NCBI GenBank assembly: GCA_934163035.1
Contig: CAKPJX010000002.1
Coordinates: 80,066-144,065, forward strand
From: an uncultured Bacilli bacterium
Lineage (GTDB): Bacteria > Bacillota_I > Bacilli_A > RF39 > UBA660
Direction of reading: 5' to 3'
Length of the DNA: 64,000 nt
Numbering within the stretch: the first letter of the stretch is position 1; each line of letters starts with the position of its first letter. Under the pieces are notes generated by a model, which was not told the origin of the DNA, did not search any database, and saw nothing but the letters and a program-made list of their open reading frames with translations. The position numbers and the translations under genes are program-made. This document shows positions 1 to 8,052 of this stretch, one piece after another.

Positions 1-124
1 AATTAATAAAACTACTTTTACCAACATTACTCCTTCCAACAAGCAAAAACTCTGGTTTATTATCAGTTGGATATTGACTTCTCCTAGTTGCTATAATACT
101 TAAATTAGCATCTTTTATAACCAT
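1..124 (-). CDS. engB: EngB/YsxC ribosome-biogenesis GTPase, N-terminal part
   Basis: The gene runs off the left edge, so only about 41 N-terminal codons are visible. They include the P-loop (G1) motif GRSNVGKSS about 30 residues in, which with the short lead-in is typical of the EngB/YihA/YsxC GTPases that help assemble the 50S subunit. The ATG overlaps the stop of the upstream DHH gene (TAATG on the minus strand). A strong GAGGAGGA ribosome binding site lies inside the 3' end of that gene, so the two are probably translationally coupled. Only the first GTPase motif can be seen; G2 to G5 lie outside the window. Confidence 0.85.
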   Translation of the reverse strand, partial: MVIKDANLSIIATRRSQYPTDNKPEFLLVGRSNVGKSSFIN

Positions 125-1077
125 TATATATCCTCCTCACTATTATTATATTCATATAAGGCTTTATCTAAATCTGCCATTAATTTTAGTGCCTCATCAA
201 AATTTTTAAACCTAGCACCAGATGCAAACTTATGACCACCACCATTATATGCCTCAGCAATATGATTAATCTCCGGACCTCTAGATCGAATAGAAACCCT
301 AATTTGATTATTTTTAAGATCTTCTGTTATAGTAGCCCAAACAGTAACTTCTTTTATAAAATTGAAATTATTAACCATATTACCAGCAGCGGCACTATCA
401 ACATCAAATTGCTCTATTATATCATTAGTAATTTTAATATAGCCTAACCCATTAGGAGTAACAGTCATATTAAGAGCAATATATCCTTCTAATCTAACTT
501 CATTTAAATCTCTAGCATAAAGCTTTTGATGTAAATCATATATATCTAAATTATACTTTTCAACAAAGTCAGCTACTAATCTAAATGTATCAGGAGTACT
601 ACTATTAAACAAAAATCTATTAGAATCGGAAACAAGTCCCGTATATAAAGTTCCAGCTATATTAGCATTACACTCCAAATTAGTTTTAGAAATTAACCTC
701 ATAATAACTTCACAAGCAGAAGTAGCTACATCTTCAATAAGTTCTAAATCACAATACTTTTCAATAAAAGGATGATGATCTATTTTAATAGAATAACTAA
801 ACATATCAAAACTAGATATATCAACTCTTCTTTTATCTGGAGTATCACAAACAATCAATAGTGCATTATTAACCTTTTCCATTCTATCAAGCTTTCCTAA
901 AAATGAAAACTTACAACTTCCATTTCCAACGGCTAAAACCCTCTTTTCAGGAAAGTTCAATTTTATAATATCTCTTAATGCAATTTGACTAGCCATAGCA
1001 TCAGGATCTACACCTATATGTCTAGCAATAACAATTGTATCATATTCTTTAATTTTTAAAATTATCTCATTATACAT
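124..1077 (-). CDS. nrnA: DHH/DHHA1 phosphoesterase, NrnA-type nanoRNase/pAp phosphatase
   Basis: A 317-residue DHH-DHHA1 protein. Metal-binding motifs are visible in order: RHIGVDPDA (residues 19-27), CDTPD (about 77-81), IDHHP (99-103), and the C-terminal DHHA1 substrate motif GGGHKFASG. Length and order match Bacillus NrnA, a manganese enzyme that degrades 2-5 nt RNA and dephosphorylates 3'-phosphoadenosine 5'-phosphate. It starts 10 bp after ackA and overlaps engB by one base, so ackA, nrnA and engB look like one transcript. A c-di-AMP/pApA phosphodiesterase role (GdpP/DhhP-like) is possible, because the window also encodes the cyclase CdaA; the absence of membrane and PAS parts makes it NrnA- or DhhP-like rather than GdpP. 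Confidence 0.85.
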   Translation of the reverse strand: MYNEIILKIKEYDTIVIARHIGVDPDAMASQIALRDIIKLNFPEKRVLAVGNGSCKFSFLGKLDRMEKVNNALLIVCDTPDKRRVDISSFDMFSYSIKIDHHPFIEKYCDLELIEDVATSACEVIMRLISKTNLECNANIAGTLYTGLVSDSNRFLFNSSTPDTFRLVADFVEKYNLDIYDLHQKLYARDLNEVRLEGYIALNMTVTPNGLGYIKITNDIIEQFDVDSAAAGNMVNNFNFIKEVTVWATITEDLKNNQIRVSIRSRGPEINHIAEAYNGGGHKFASGARFKNFDEALKLMADLDKALYEYNNSEEDI

Positions 1078-1087
1078 TTTAATATTC

Positions 1088-2269
1088 CTATCTATTTATT
1101 AATTTTAATGTATCTCTAGCTATCATTAATTCCTCATTAGTAGGTATAACATAAACCTCAATCTTAGACTCACCAGTACTAAGTTTAACAACCTCTCCAA
1201 CCTTCTCATTTAAAGAAGAATCAATTATAACGCCTAAACATTTAAGTTTATCGCAAATCTCGCCCCTAATTTTAATATTATTCTCTCCAACACCAGCCGT
1301 AAATACAATAATGTCTGCACCACCAAGTAATACATAATATTGAGCAATAAAATCAACTATACGACGAACATACTTTTCCATAGCAATTTCACATTTATGA
1401 TTACCAAGAGCAGCATTAGAAACAATGTCTCTCATATCACTACTAAACTCACTTAAACCTAATAAACCACTTTGTGTATTTAACTCATCAATTACTTCCA
1501 TGGCATTCATTCCTTCTTGTTCCATAATATAAGGAATAATTGAAGGATCTATATCTCCAGATCTAGTTCCCATCATAACACCACCAAGCGGCGTAAATCC
1601 CATTGAAGTATCAATACATACACCATCTTTTATTGCACTAATCGAAGCTCCATTACCAATATGACAACTAATTAATTTATAATTTGTCCTGCCAAGTAAT
1701 GAAGATACTTGTGAAGCAATATATTGATGACTAATACCATGAGCCCCATACTTTCTTAAACCATAGTCCTTATACCATTTATAAGGAACGGGATATAAAT
1801 AAGCCTCTTCTTCTAAAGTATGATGATAAGCTGTATCAAAGACTGCAACCATAGTAGCATCCGGTAAAACCTTTTCAAAAGCCATAATGCCCATCATATT
1901 AGCTGGATTATGAAGTGGAGCAAAACTTTTAATAGACTCAAGCTTAGTCATAACATCATCATTTATAATAACAGATTCGTCAAAAAGATCTTTACCCTGA
2001 ACAATTCTATGTCCAACAGCATCTATTTCAGAAAATGATTTTATAATCTCTAAACTAATAAGCTTATTTAACAAAGTATCAACAGCCGCAACATGATCAG
2101 GAATATCCAACTCTTGTACTATCTTTTCATCCTTAAATTTAATTGAAAAAGAACTTCCTTCAATACCAATTCTTTCAAATTGACCCTTAACAATAACACT
2201 TTCATCATTCATATCAAATAAACAAAACTTAAGTGAGCTGCTACCAGCATTAATAGACATTATTTTCAC
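1088..2269 (-). CDS. ackA: Acetate kinase
   Basis: Acetate kinase interconverts acetyl phosphate plus ADP with acetate plus ATP in the cytoplasm and yields ATP in fermentation. The N-terminus reads INAGSSSLK, the phosphate-binding signature of the family, and later motifs (DTAYHHT, SCHIGNG, GTRSGDIDP, FTAGVGEN) follow in the usual order. The frame is open to a GTG at 2275, but that codon abuts the GAGGT ribosome binding site. The GTG at 2269 is spaced about 7 nt from it and gives the usual short N-terminus, for 393 residues. No Pta gene is in the window. It pairs functionally with pyruvate formate-lyase at 50-52 kb. Confidence 0.95.
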   Translation of the reverse strand: MKIMSINAGSSSLKFCLFDMNDESVIVKGQFERIGIEGSSFSIKFKDEKIVQELDIPDHVAAVDTLLNKLISLEIIKSFSEIDAVGHRIVQGKDLFDESVIINDDVMTKLESIKSFAPLHNPANMMGIMAFEKVLPDATMVAVFDTAYHHTLEEEAYLYPVPYKWYKDYGLRKYGAHGISHQYIASQVSSLLGRTNYKLISCHIGNGASISAIKDGVCIDTSMGFTPLGGVMMGTRSGDIDPSIIPYIMEQEGMNAMEVIDELNTQSGLLGLSEFSSDMRDIVSNAALGNHKCEIAMEKYVRRIVDFIAQYYVLLGGADIIVFTAGVGENNIKIRGEICDKLKCLGVIIDSSLNEKVGEVVKLSTGESKIEVYVIPTNEELMIARDTLKLINR

Positions 2270-2325
2270 TAACACTACCTCTTTTCCTAATTCATTAATA
2301 TTGTATCATAAATTGATAAATATTC

Positions 2326-2373
2326 AAAAAAAAAGAAAAAACAAAACAAAAGATAGGCTTTAACCTATCTTTT
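2326..2373 (-). terminator. Rho-independent terminator after the SASP gene
   Basis: A 10-bp perfect stem (arms 2348-2357 and 2364-2373, six-base loop) is followed on the minus strand by a T-rich run. It separates the SASP gene from ackA. Confidence 0.85.
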
Positions 2374-2381
2374 AAGCTAGA

Positions 2382-2600
2382 CTATTTATTTAAGTTGTAG
2401 CTTCCACTAACTTGGTTTAATCCATTTTGAACTAAACGTCTAGTAATTTCACCACCAACTGAACCGTTAGCACGGCTAGTAGCATCTGGTCCTAAAGTAA
2501 CACCAAATTCGTTAGCTATTTCATATTTCATTTTATCGATAGCTTGTTTAGCACCAGGAACTCTCATCTTCATAGAAGCAGTATTATTTGAATTGTTCAT
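2382..2600 (-). CDS. Alpha/beta-type small acid-soluble spore protein (SASP)
   Basis: A 72-residue protein with the diagnostic core of alpha/beta SASPs: KYEIANEFGV, which includes the germination protease region, followed by LGPDATSRANGSVGGEITRR without its last residue. These proteins coat and protect DNA in dormant spores and are degraded by GPR on germination. The start has a full AGGAGGTG ribosome binding site 6 nt upstream. It is monocistronic, with its own terminator downstream. It is the clearest single sign that this lineage forms or formed spores. A palindrome matching the Rex operator lies just upstream (2628-2645). No confident sigma-G promoter was found. Confidence 0.93.
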   Translation of the reverse strand: MNNSNNTASMKMRVPGAKQAIDKMKYEIANEFGVTLGPDATSRANGSVGGEITRRLVQNGLNQVSGSYNLNK

Positions 2601-2627
2601 TTATTTCACCTCCTATACACTAATAGG

Positions 2628-2645
2628 TTGTGAAATTTTTCACAA
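2628..2645. promoter_or_regulatory. 18-bp palindrome matching a Rex operator
   Basis: The sequence is TTGTGAA-ATTT-TTCACAA, a perfect inverted repeat with the form known for the NADH-sensing repressor Rex (TTGTGAA, four bases, TTCACAA). It lies 27 bp upstream of the SASP start and 25 bp downstream of the thiI stop. It could instead be an RNA hairpin at the end of the thiI transcript, but no T-run follows. The Rex assignment is inference from the consensus. Confidence 0.45.
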
Positions 2646-2670
2646 ATAATGCATAAATTAAACTGGTAAA

Positions 2671-3858
2671 TTATAGCAATTCATTAAATTCACTAGATTT
2701 ATCATCAGAAATGTTAAATACAGTAATATTATCAATAGCTTCATCAATTAATTCTTGATAATTAAATTTATTTTCTTCTTTAATACTAACATCCATTTTA
2801 GGATTAATAACTGGATGTTTTGGTACAAATACTGTGCAACAATCTTCAAATGGTAAAATACTAATATCATAAGTATCAATTTTTTTAGCTATATCAATAA
2901 TCTCTAATTTATCTAGACAAGCAACAGGTCTAATAACAGGTACATTTGTAACACTATTAATAACATTCATACTAGTTAATGTTTGACTAGCAACTTGACC
3001 AACTGATTCTCCATTTACAATAGCAAAAGCATTTCTTTTAGAAAGTAGCTTTTCCATAATACGATACATCATACGACGCATAATAGTAATACAGTAGTCT
3101 CCTCTACAATTTTTATATATAGCTTCTTGAATATTTGTAAAATTAACAACATGTAGCTTTATACTACTTCCATAAACAGTTAATTTTTTACAAAGATCCA
3201 TAACTTTTTTTCTAGCTTCCAAACTAGTATGAGGAATAGCTTCAAAATAAACTGCCTCAAGTTTTATTCCTCTTTTCATAGCTAAATATCCACTAACAGG
3301 AGAATCAATTCCACCAGAAAGCATAAGCATAGCTTTAGGTTGAGTTCCAACAGGATATCCACCACTTCCATTATAACTATTTAAATATATATATGAATGT
3401 TCTTCCCTAACTTCAACTTGAACTAAAAGATCAGGATTATGAACATCAACTGATATATTATTAATATTTTTTAATACTACTCCACCTAAAACTCTATTTA
3501 ATTCTTGACTATCAACACAAAAACTCTTAAAACTACGTCTAGATTGAATTTTAAAAGTTTTAAAATCCAAATTCTTAAGAATATCTAAAACTTTTAATTT
3601 AATAGCATCAATATTAGTATCAACAATATAAGCAATATGATACATATGTATACCAAAGATTTTATCAATAACACTTTTAATAGCATCAAGTTCTGCATCA
3701 CTAAATTGTATATACATTCTTGCTCTATCTTTAGTAATTTTAACATTAAAATTTTTTAATTTATCTCTAACATTATTATATAAAGTATTTATAAAAAAAT
3801 TTCTATTTGCTTTTTTAGTACTAAGCTCTCCATATTTTATTAATATAACTCTATCCAT
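2671..3858 (-). CDS. thiI: tRNA 4-thiouridine synthase ThiI
   Basis: ThiI adenylates U8 of tRNA and transfers sulfur to it; it can also supply sulfur for thiamine. The N-terminal half is the ferredoxin-like/THUMP region and the PP-loop SGGIDSP lies near residue 190. The protein ends shortly after a CC pair (FEDCCTVF), without a rhodanese domain, as in Bacillus ThiI (about 400 aa), so sulfur must come from a partner cysteine desulfurase; none is in this window. The frame opens at 3876, but the ATG at 3858 is chosen because GGTGGTGA sits 5-6 nt upstream and the protein then starts MDRVILIKYGE, the usual family N-terminus. Confidence 0.93.
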   Translation of the reverse strand: MDRVILIKYGELSTKKANRNFFINTLYNNVRDKLKNFNVKITKDRARMYIQFSDAELDAIKSVIDKIFGIHMYHIAYIVDTNIDAIKLKVLDILKNLDFKTFKIQSRRSFKSFCVDSQELNRVLGGVVLKNINNISVDVHNPDLLVQVEVREEHSYIYLNSYNGSGGYPVGTQPKAMLMLSGGIDSPVSGYLAMKRGIKLEAVYFEAIPHTSLEARKKVMDLCKKLTVYGSSIKLHVVNFTNIQEAIYKNCRGDYCITIMRRMMYRIMEKLLSKRNAFAIVNGESVGQVASQTLTSMNVINSVTNVPVIRPVACLDKLEIIDIAKKIDTYDISILPFEDCCTVFVPKHPVINPKMDVSIKEENKFNYQELIDEAIDNITVFNISDDKSSEFNELL

Positions 3859-3920
3859 ATAAATCACCACCAACATAGTTTAACAAAAAATAGTTAAAAT
3901 CACAACATAGAAACACACAA

Positions 3921-3952
3921 TAATAAAAATCTTTCCACATACATGAAAAGAT
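3921..3952 (-). terminator. Terminator after ezrA
   Basis: An 8-bp stem with one G-U pair (arms 3929-3936 and 3945-3952) is followed on the minus strand by TTTTTATTA. It lies between the ezrA stop and thiI. Confidence 0.7.
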
Positions 3953-3967
3953 CTTTAACTACAAGTC

Positions 3968-5686
3968 TTAAAAATTAGCTTCATTTAATTTCATCAGTTT
4001 ACTCTCTATATCATCTTCTATAACAGAAATAGCTTTAATAGCTATATCAAGAGCTTCCTTATACTTACCTTGATAAAACTTCTTCTGAGAATCAGCTAAT
4101 CCCATATCTACTTCTTTATAAGCACTTCTATATCTATTACCATATACTATAGCCATTTCTGTAAGCTTAGAAAGTCTAATCATTTCATTCGTAGTATTAT
4201 ATAATTTTAAAACCAAATCTCTCGCTGTATCAACTCTTGTATTAAGCGTCTTTATCGCAATAGGTTTCTTTTCTAATTCTATAATAACTTCCCCAATAGC
4301 TTCATTTGCTTCAGACAATTGAACAAAATAATTATCAGTAATAATAGGTAACTTATAACTTCTCATCTTAGTCTTACATAACTTCAAAAAGTCTTGTATT
4401 TCATCTAACTGCTCTCTAGCTCTAACTTCATCATCATACATATTACCAAGAGATTTTAAAGACTTATCTAAATCTGTCTCCATAGCATTAAGTCTATCAG
4501 TAAGTGTCTCTAATTCCTTTTGTAACATAGAAAACGGTGAAGACTTAGTCTCTACTTTAGAAAGAAGTTTTTTATAATCATCATTTATAACAACTAAACA
4601 CTTATTTACCTTATCAATAACCTCAACATCATTATCACCCAAGTCATACATATTCTTAATATCATCAAGTTGAGCATAAATATCTTTAACAAGTTTATTA
4701 TTACCAGCTATCTTCCTAGAAAAATCTTTATTCATTTCCGTAAATACTTTTTTAGATAAACGTTCTTTTTCAAAATCAATAAATAAAGAATCTAAATAAT
4801 CAAGCATAGTTTTTAAATCAAACATACAATTTTCTAAGTTAAGTACTTTAACTTTATCGAGTATTTGTTCACAATTCTTACGAACTTCTTCAGTATTATA
4901 TTCAATATTTAAGTAATCTAAAGAATATCCTTTATTATTCATCTCATTATATGTATATGTAATTTCTTTTAATCTATTAGGAATAATTTGTTTTGCTATT
5001 AATAAAACATCAGGAACCTCATTAACAACAATTTCAATATGACTAATCATTGTATCTAAAGCTTTAACTATATGAACAACTTCATTATATTCATTTTTTT
5101 CCATAGCTTTTTCAAAATCAAGAAATCTTTTTTCAATATTTTCAAATTGTAAAGTTATAGCTTCGATCATATCATCATATAATTGTTTATGATCAACAAA
5201 GTCCTTATTAAGAGTTCTATACTTCGTTTTAAGTTTAGTAACTATAGATCTATATCTTTCTTCACTAAGAGTAACATCTCTAATTTCATCAAGTAATGCA
5301 TTTGCAGCTTCTCTAGCTTTATAAATTTCCATTTCAATTTTTGCCATACGATATAGACAGTTTTTATAGTCACGTCTTTCCACAAAAACATCCAAATCTA
5401 TTAACATATCATCAATTAAAGTAAGTTTATTTTCTTTAATAGAAGCGAATCTTTCTTGCCAGCGATTATACTTTTCCTCTAACTTTTCATTTTTAATTAT
5501 AGGTTCAACCTTAGAGAGTTCCAATAATACTGGTGTACTTTCTATAAGATTCCTTTGTAGTTCCAATTCTTTTATTCTATCTCTATAAGATTTACGTTGA
5601 AATTTTCTAATAAAATGAAGTATAAGTATAATTATAATTAAGCCAACTATACAAATTGAACCAATAAATAAAAATTGTCCTTGCAT
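3968..5686 (-). CDS. ezrA: Septation ring formation regulator EzrA
   Basis: A 572-residue protein with one N-terminal membrane segment (about residues 4-25), a basic patch, then nearly continuous coiled-coil. This is the architecture of EzrA, a membrane-anchored spectrin-like protein of low-GC Gram-positives that restrains FtsZ polymerisation and links the divisome to peptidoglycan synthesis. The juxtamembrane region (PVLLELSKVE, then a KYNRWQERF-like segment) matches the conserved EzrA N-terminus. The start has an AGGTGAAG ribosome binding site. It is single, followed by its own terminator, and divergent from rpsD. Low-complexity coiled coil makes homology easy to overcall, but topology, length and the N-terminal block agree. 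Confidence 0.88.
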   Translation of the reverse strand: MQGQFLFIGSICIVGLIIIILILHFIRKFQRKSYRDRIKELELQRNLIESTPVLLELSKVEPIIKNEKLEEKYNRWQERFASIKENKLTLIDDMLIDLDVFVERRDYKNCLYRMAKIEMEIYKAREAANALLDEIRDVTLSEERYRSIVTKLKTKYRTLNKDFVDHKQLYDDMIEAITLQFENIEKRFLDFEKAMEKNEYNEVVHIVKALDTMISHIEIVVNEVPDVLLIAKQIIPNRLKEITYTYNEMNNKGYSLDYLNIEYNTEEVRKNCEQILDKVKVLNLENCMFDLKTMLDYLDSLFIDFEKERLSKKVFTEMNKDFSRKIAGNNKLVKDIYAQLDDIKNMYDLGDNDVEVIDKVNKCLVVINDDYKKLLSKVETKSSPFSMLQKELETLTDRLNAMETDLDKSLKSLGNMYDDEVRAREQLDEIQDFLKLCKTKMRSYKLPIITDNYFVQLSEANEAIGEVIIELEKKPIAIKTLNTRVDTARDLVLKLYNTTNEMIRLSKLTEMAIVYGNRYRSAYKEVDMGLADSQKKFYQGKYKEALDIAIKAISVIEDDIESKLMKLNEANF

Positions 5687-5861
5687 CTACTTCACCTCTA
5701 TCTTACATAAACATATTTTAACACAATAGCGATATAATTTTCCACTATTTTATAAAATTTATTCTAAATGAAGATAATATAAGAAATAATGAATAAAATT
5801 TAAAGTAATGATTAATAGTGTAAAAAACACGCGAAATAGTATTCATAAAGTACTAAAAGCC

Positions 5862-5890
5862 TTGACATATAAAGAATAATACCATATAAT
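5862..5890 (+). promoter_or_regulatory. Consensus sigma-A promoter of rpsD
   Basis: TTGACA (5862-5867), a 17-bp spacer and TATAAT (5885-5890) are perfect hexamers at ideal spacing. They lie about 160 bp upstream of the rpsD start and so give a leader of roughly 150 nt. In the rest of the 5687-6048 gap I see only the leader structure and AT-rich sequence. Confidence 0.9.
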
Positions 5891-5910
5891 TAGAAATGCA
5901 AATTCACTTG

Positions 5911-5973
5911 AAACAGCAGATTTAGAATATTTTAAAGTGTTTTTCAATTATAGTTTAGTAACTATTGCTGTTT
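5911..5973 (+). promoter_or_regulatory. Structured rpsD leader (candidate S4 autoregulatory RNA)
   Basis: An 8-bp closing stem (5911-5918 with 5966-5973) encloses about 47 nt. Directly stacked on its 3' arm is a 6-bp hairpin (5950-5955 with 5960-5965). It lies inside the predicted 5' leader of rpsD. Firmicutes rpsD mRNAs are known to be repressed by S4 binding to their leader; equating this fold with that element is inference. Confidence 0.5.
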
Positions 5974-6048
5974 ATGCGAAAAATAAGAGAAACTCCCTAA
6001 GATATGACTAAATCAATTTCAATGAATTGTAAATGAAAGGAGAAAAAT

Positions 6049-6648
6049 ATGGCAAGATATACTGGACCAGCTTTTAAACAAGCTCGTCGTGTTGGTTTCT
6101 CAATTAGTGAAACTGGAAAAGACTTACGTCGTCCATACGGACCAGGACAACATGGAAATGATAGAAAGGGAAAACTATCTGACTATGGTACACAATTAAA
6201 AGAAAAACAAAAAGTTCGTTTTATGTATGGACTAAATGAAAGACAATTCAAAAAGACTTTTAAAGAAGCTGAAAAAATGCAAGGAATTCATGGTACTAAC
6301 TTCTTAAGATTACTTGAATCAAGACTAGATAACTTAGTTTATCGTATAGGTTTTGCATCAACTCGTCGTGGAGCTAGACAATTAGTTAACCATGGACATG
6401 TAACTGTTAATGGTAAAAAAGTTGATATTCCATCTTACAGAGTAAAAGTTGGAGATACAATTTCATTAAAAGAAGATGACAAGAACTTAAAAGTAGTACT
6501 AGAGTCATTAGAGAAAACAACAAAAAGAGTTGACTTCATTACTTATGATGAAGGTAAAAAAGAAGCTAAATATGTTAGACTTCCAGAAAGAAATGAATTA
6601 AATGCTGATATTAATGAAGCATTAATCGTTGAATTCTATAATAAGTAA
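6049..6648 (+). CDS. rpsD: 30S ribosomal protein S4
   Basis: S4 (199 residues, within the usual 198-208) binds 16S rRNA early in 30S assembly. The N-terminus ARYTGPAFKQARR and the YGPGQHG block are typical. The S4 RNA-binding domain sits at about residues 90-155 (SRLDNLVYR, RQLVNHGHVTVNG). No zinc-binding cysteine set is present, so it is the C-minus form. The start has a GAAAGGAGA ribosome binding site. It is monocistronic between its own promoter and terminator, as in Bacillus, where rpsD is detached from the alpha operon. Confidence 0.97.
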   Translation: MARYTGPAFKQARRVGFSISETGKDLRRPYGPGQHGNDRKGKLSDYGTQLKEKQKVRFMYGLNERQFKKTFKEAEKMQGIHGTNFLRLLESRLDNLVYRIGFASTRRGARQLVNHGHVTVNGKKVDIPSYRVKVGDTISLKEDDKNLKVVLESLEKTTKRVDFITYDEGKKEAKYVRLPERNELNADINEALIVEFYNK

Positions 6649-6651
6649 AGG

Positions 6652-6682
6652 AAAATTGGGGAAACCCAATTTTTTATTTTTA
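6652..6682 (+). terminator. rpsD terminator
   Basis: A 9-bp stem (6652-6660 with 6665-6673) with a GAAA tetraloop is followed by a T-rich tail immediately after the rpsD stop. Confidence 0.92.
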
Positions 6683-6710
6683 TACATCAATTATCATAAT
6701 TTATATAAGA

Positions 6711-6737
6711 TCTAATTTATTAAAATTAGAATTTTTT
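6711..6737 (+). terminator. Possible second terminator after rpsD
   Basis: An 8-bp AT-only stem (6711-6718 with 6723-6730) is followed by six T. It may be a back-up terminator for rpsD; the AT-only stem makes this weaker than the first. Confidence 0.4.
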
Positions 6738-6744
6738 ATCACAC

Positions 6745-6767
6745 AAAAAACCACACCATCCGGTGTG
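6745..6767 (-). terminator. Terminator of the 6.8-8.0 kb gene
   Basis: On the minus strand a 6-bp GC-rich stem (CACACC with GGTGTG, four-base loop) is followed by TTTTTT. It lies 9 bp after the stop of the gene at 6776-7975. Confidence 0.85.
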
Positions 6768-6775
6768 ATTATCTT

Positions 6776-7975
6776 TTAACGAACCTCTAAAACCTTTAAT
6801 GCTTTGCTATAAACAATAAATTTTGTCATATAGCCATGTTTTTCATAAGAAGAATAACCAGAAACAATATAATTATCATCATAAATTTTTATATCAGTAA
6901 AGTGATCATCCTTATCATTAGAATAAATTAAAGTTTCAATTTCAGTCAAATTCTTATCATATTTTCCAATAATACCATCATAACTAAATATATCTAAATC
7001 ACTTTTTTTATCAATTTTTTTCATACCAATAACAATTATATTATTATTTTCATCTACCATAAAATTATTAAATCTATTACTACCATCATCACTATAGCAA
7101 GATTCCTTTATATAATTTAATTCACTATCATACAAAGCAAGAAGTGCTGCTGATTTACCATCCTCAATATACTTAGCACCACTAACCACAATGTTGCCAT
7201 TTACTTGTGCAACACTACTAAATCCTAAATTATCAGTATATTCATAAACTACTGTTTTGATTAAGTTACCATTCATATCATACTTAGAAATTATTCCAGA
7301 CTTTTCTAAGTCTTTACCAACAGTATAAATATAATTATCATAAACAACTAAATCATTATAAACAGCTGATTTATTTCCACCATAATTACTTTTCCATTCT
7401 AGTTTTAAAGACTTATTATATTTTACTAAATATGCTCCACCATCCCTAGATGTACCCAAAGACATATCTTCATAAATACTCTGTCCAACTACCAAGTAAC
7501 CATCATCAACAGAAACAATATTAACAAATTTAGAATTACCTAACATCTGGAAGCTATTCTCAAAAATAACTTCACCACTCTTGTCAAATTTTACTATTAA
7601 TGCACTTCTAGCAGAACGCCTATATTCGCTCTCATCAGCCTCATAACTACCAACTGCAACATAACCATCATCATCTTCTATCACTGAGAAAAAAGCCCCA
7701 TTATACCCCTTATTATATAGTTTTTCAAAACTCTTTTCCATTTTAGAATTATATTTTGTAATCTTAGCTTTTTCATAATGCTTGTCATTATCATTATTAC
7801 TACCAGCACTTATAAAACCTTTTTCCACAACATCCAAAGAATTAGTACTATCAAAGTATATAGATTTAGAACTTTTAAAAAATGAAACATAAATCAGATA
7901 AAAAACCTCTATAATCAAAATAATTACACATACAATAGATATCAATTTTAATCTTTTAAGTAGTTTCTTGTTCAT
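6776..7975 (-). CDS. Membrane-anchored repeat protein, probably a beta-propeller
   Basis: I do not recognise a named family. The 399-residue protein has a basic N-terminus and one hydrophobic segment (about residues 11-33), then a predicted external domain. That domain carries about six degenerate repeats of the form DDGY(V/L)VVG, a spacer, then (I/L)VKYD, for example near DGYVAVGSYE, DGYLVVGQSI, NGNIVVSGAK and DDNYIVSGYS. Such repeats are typical of blades of WD40/PQQ-like or delta-60 propellers. The start has an AGGAGGAT ribosome binding site. It stands alone, with its own terminator. A ligand-binding or protein-scaffold role at the cell surface is possible but not shown. Confidence 0.6.
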   Translation of the reverse strand: MNKKLLKRLKLISIVCVIILIIEVFYLIYVSFFKSSKSIYFDSTNSLDVVEKGFISAGSNNDNDKHYEKAKITKYNSKMEKSFEKLYNKGYNGAFFSVIEDDDGYVAVGSYEADESEYRRSARSALIVKFDKSGEVIFENSFQMLGNSKFVNIVSVDDGYLVVGQSIYEDMSLGTSRDGGAYLVKYNKSLKLEWKSNYGGNKSAVYNDLVVYDNYIYTVGKDLEKSGIISKYDMNGNLIKTVVYEYTDNLGFSSVAQVNGNIVVSGAKYIEDGKSAALLALYDSELNYIKESCYSDDGSNRFNNFMVDENNNIIVIGMKKIDKKSDLDIFSYDGIIGKYDKNLTEIETLIYSNDKDDHFTDIKIYDDNYIVSGYSSYEKHGYMTKFIVYSKALKVLEVR

Positions 7976-8023
7976 CTAAATCCTCCTATGATAATAATAA
8001 CAAAAAAATATGTATTTTTCCAC

Positions 8024-8052
8024 ACAAAAAGAATATTAAATTAACATTCTTT
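8024..8052 (-). terminator. tyrS terminator
   Basis: On the minus strand an 11-bp AT-rich stem with one G-U pair (8028-8038 with 8042-8052) is followed by five T. It overlaps the tyrS stop codon. Confidence 0.7.

Noticed and set aside
232..447. Open frame opposite nrnA
   Set aside because: It is antisense to a clear gene and has no family resemblance; the same holds for many antisense frames over leuS, fhs, ezrA, pflB and proS.
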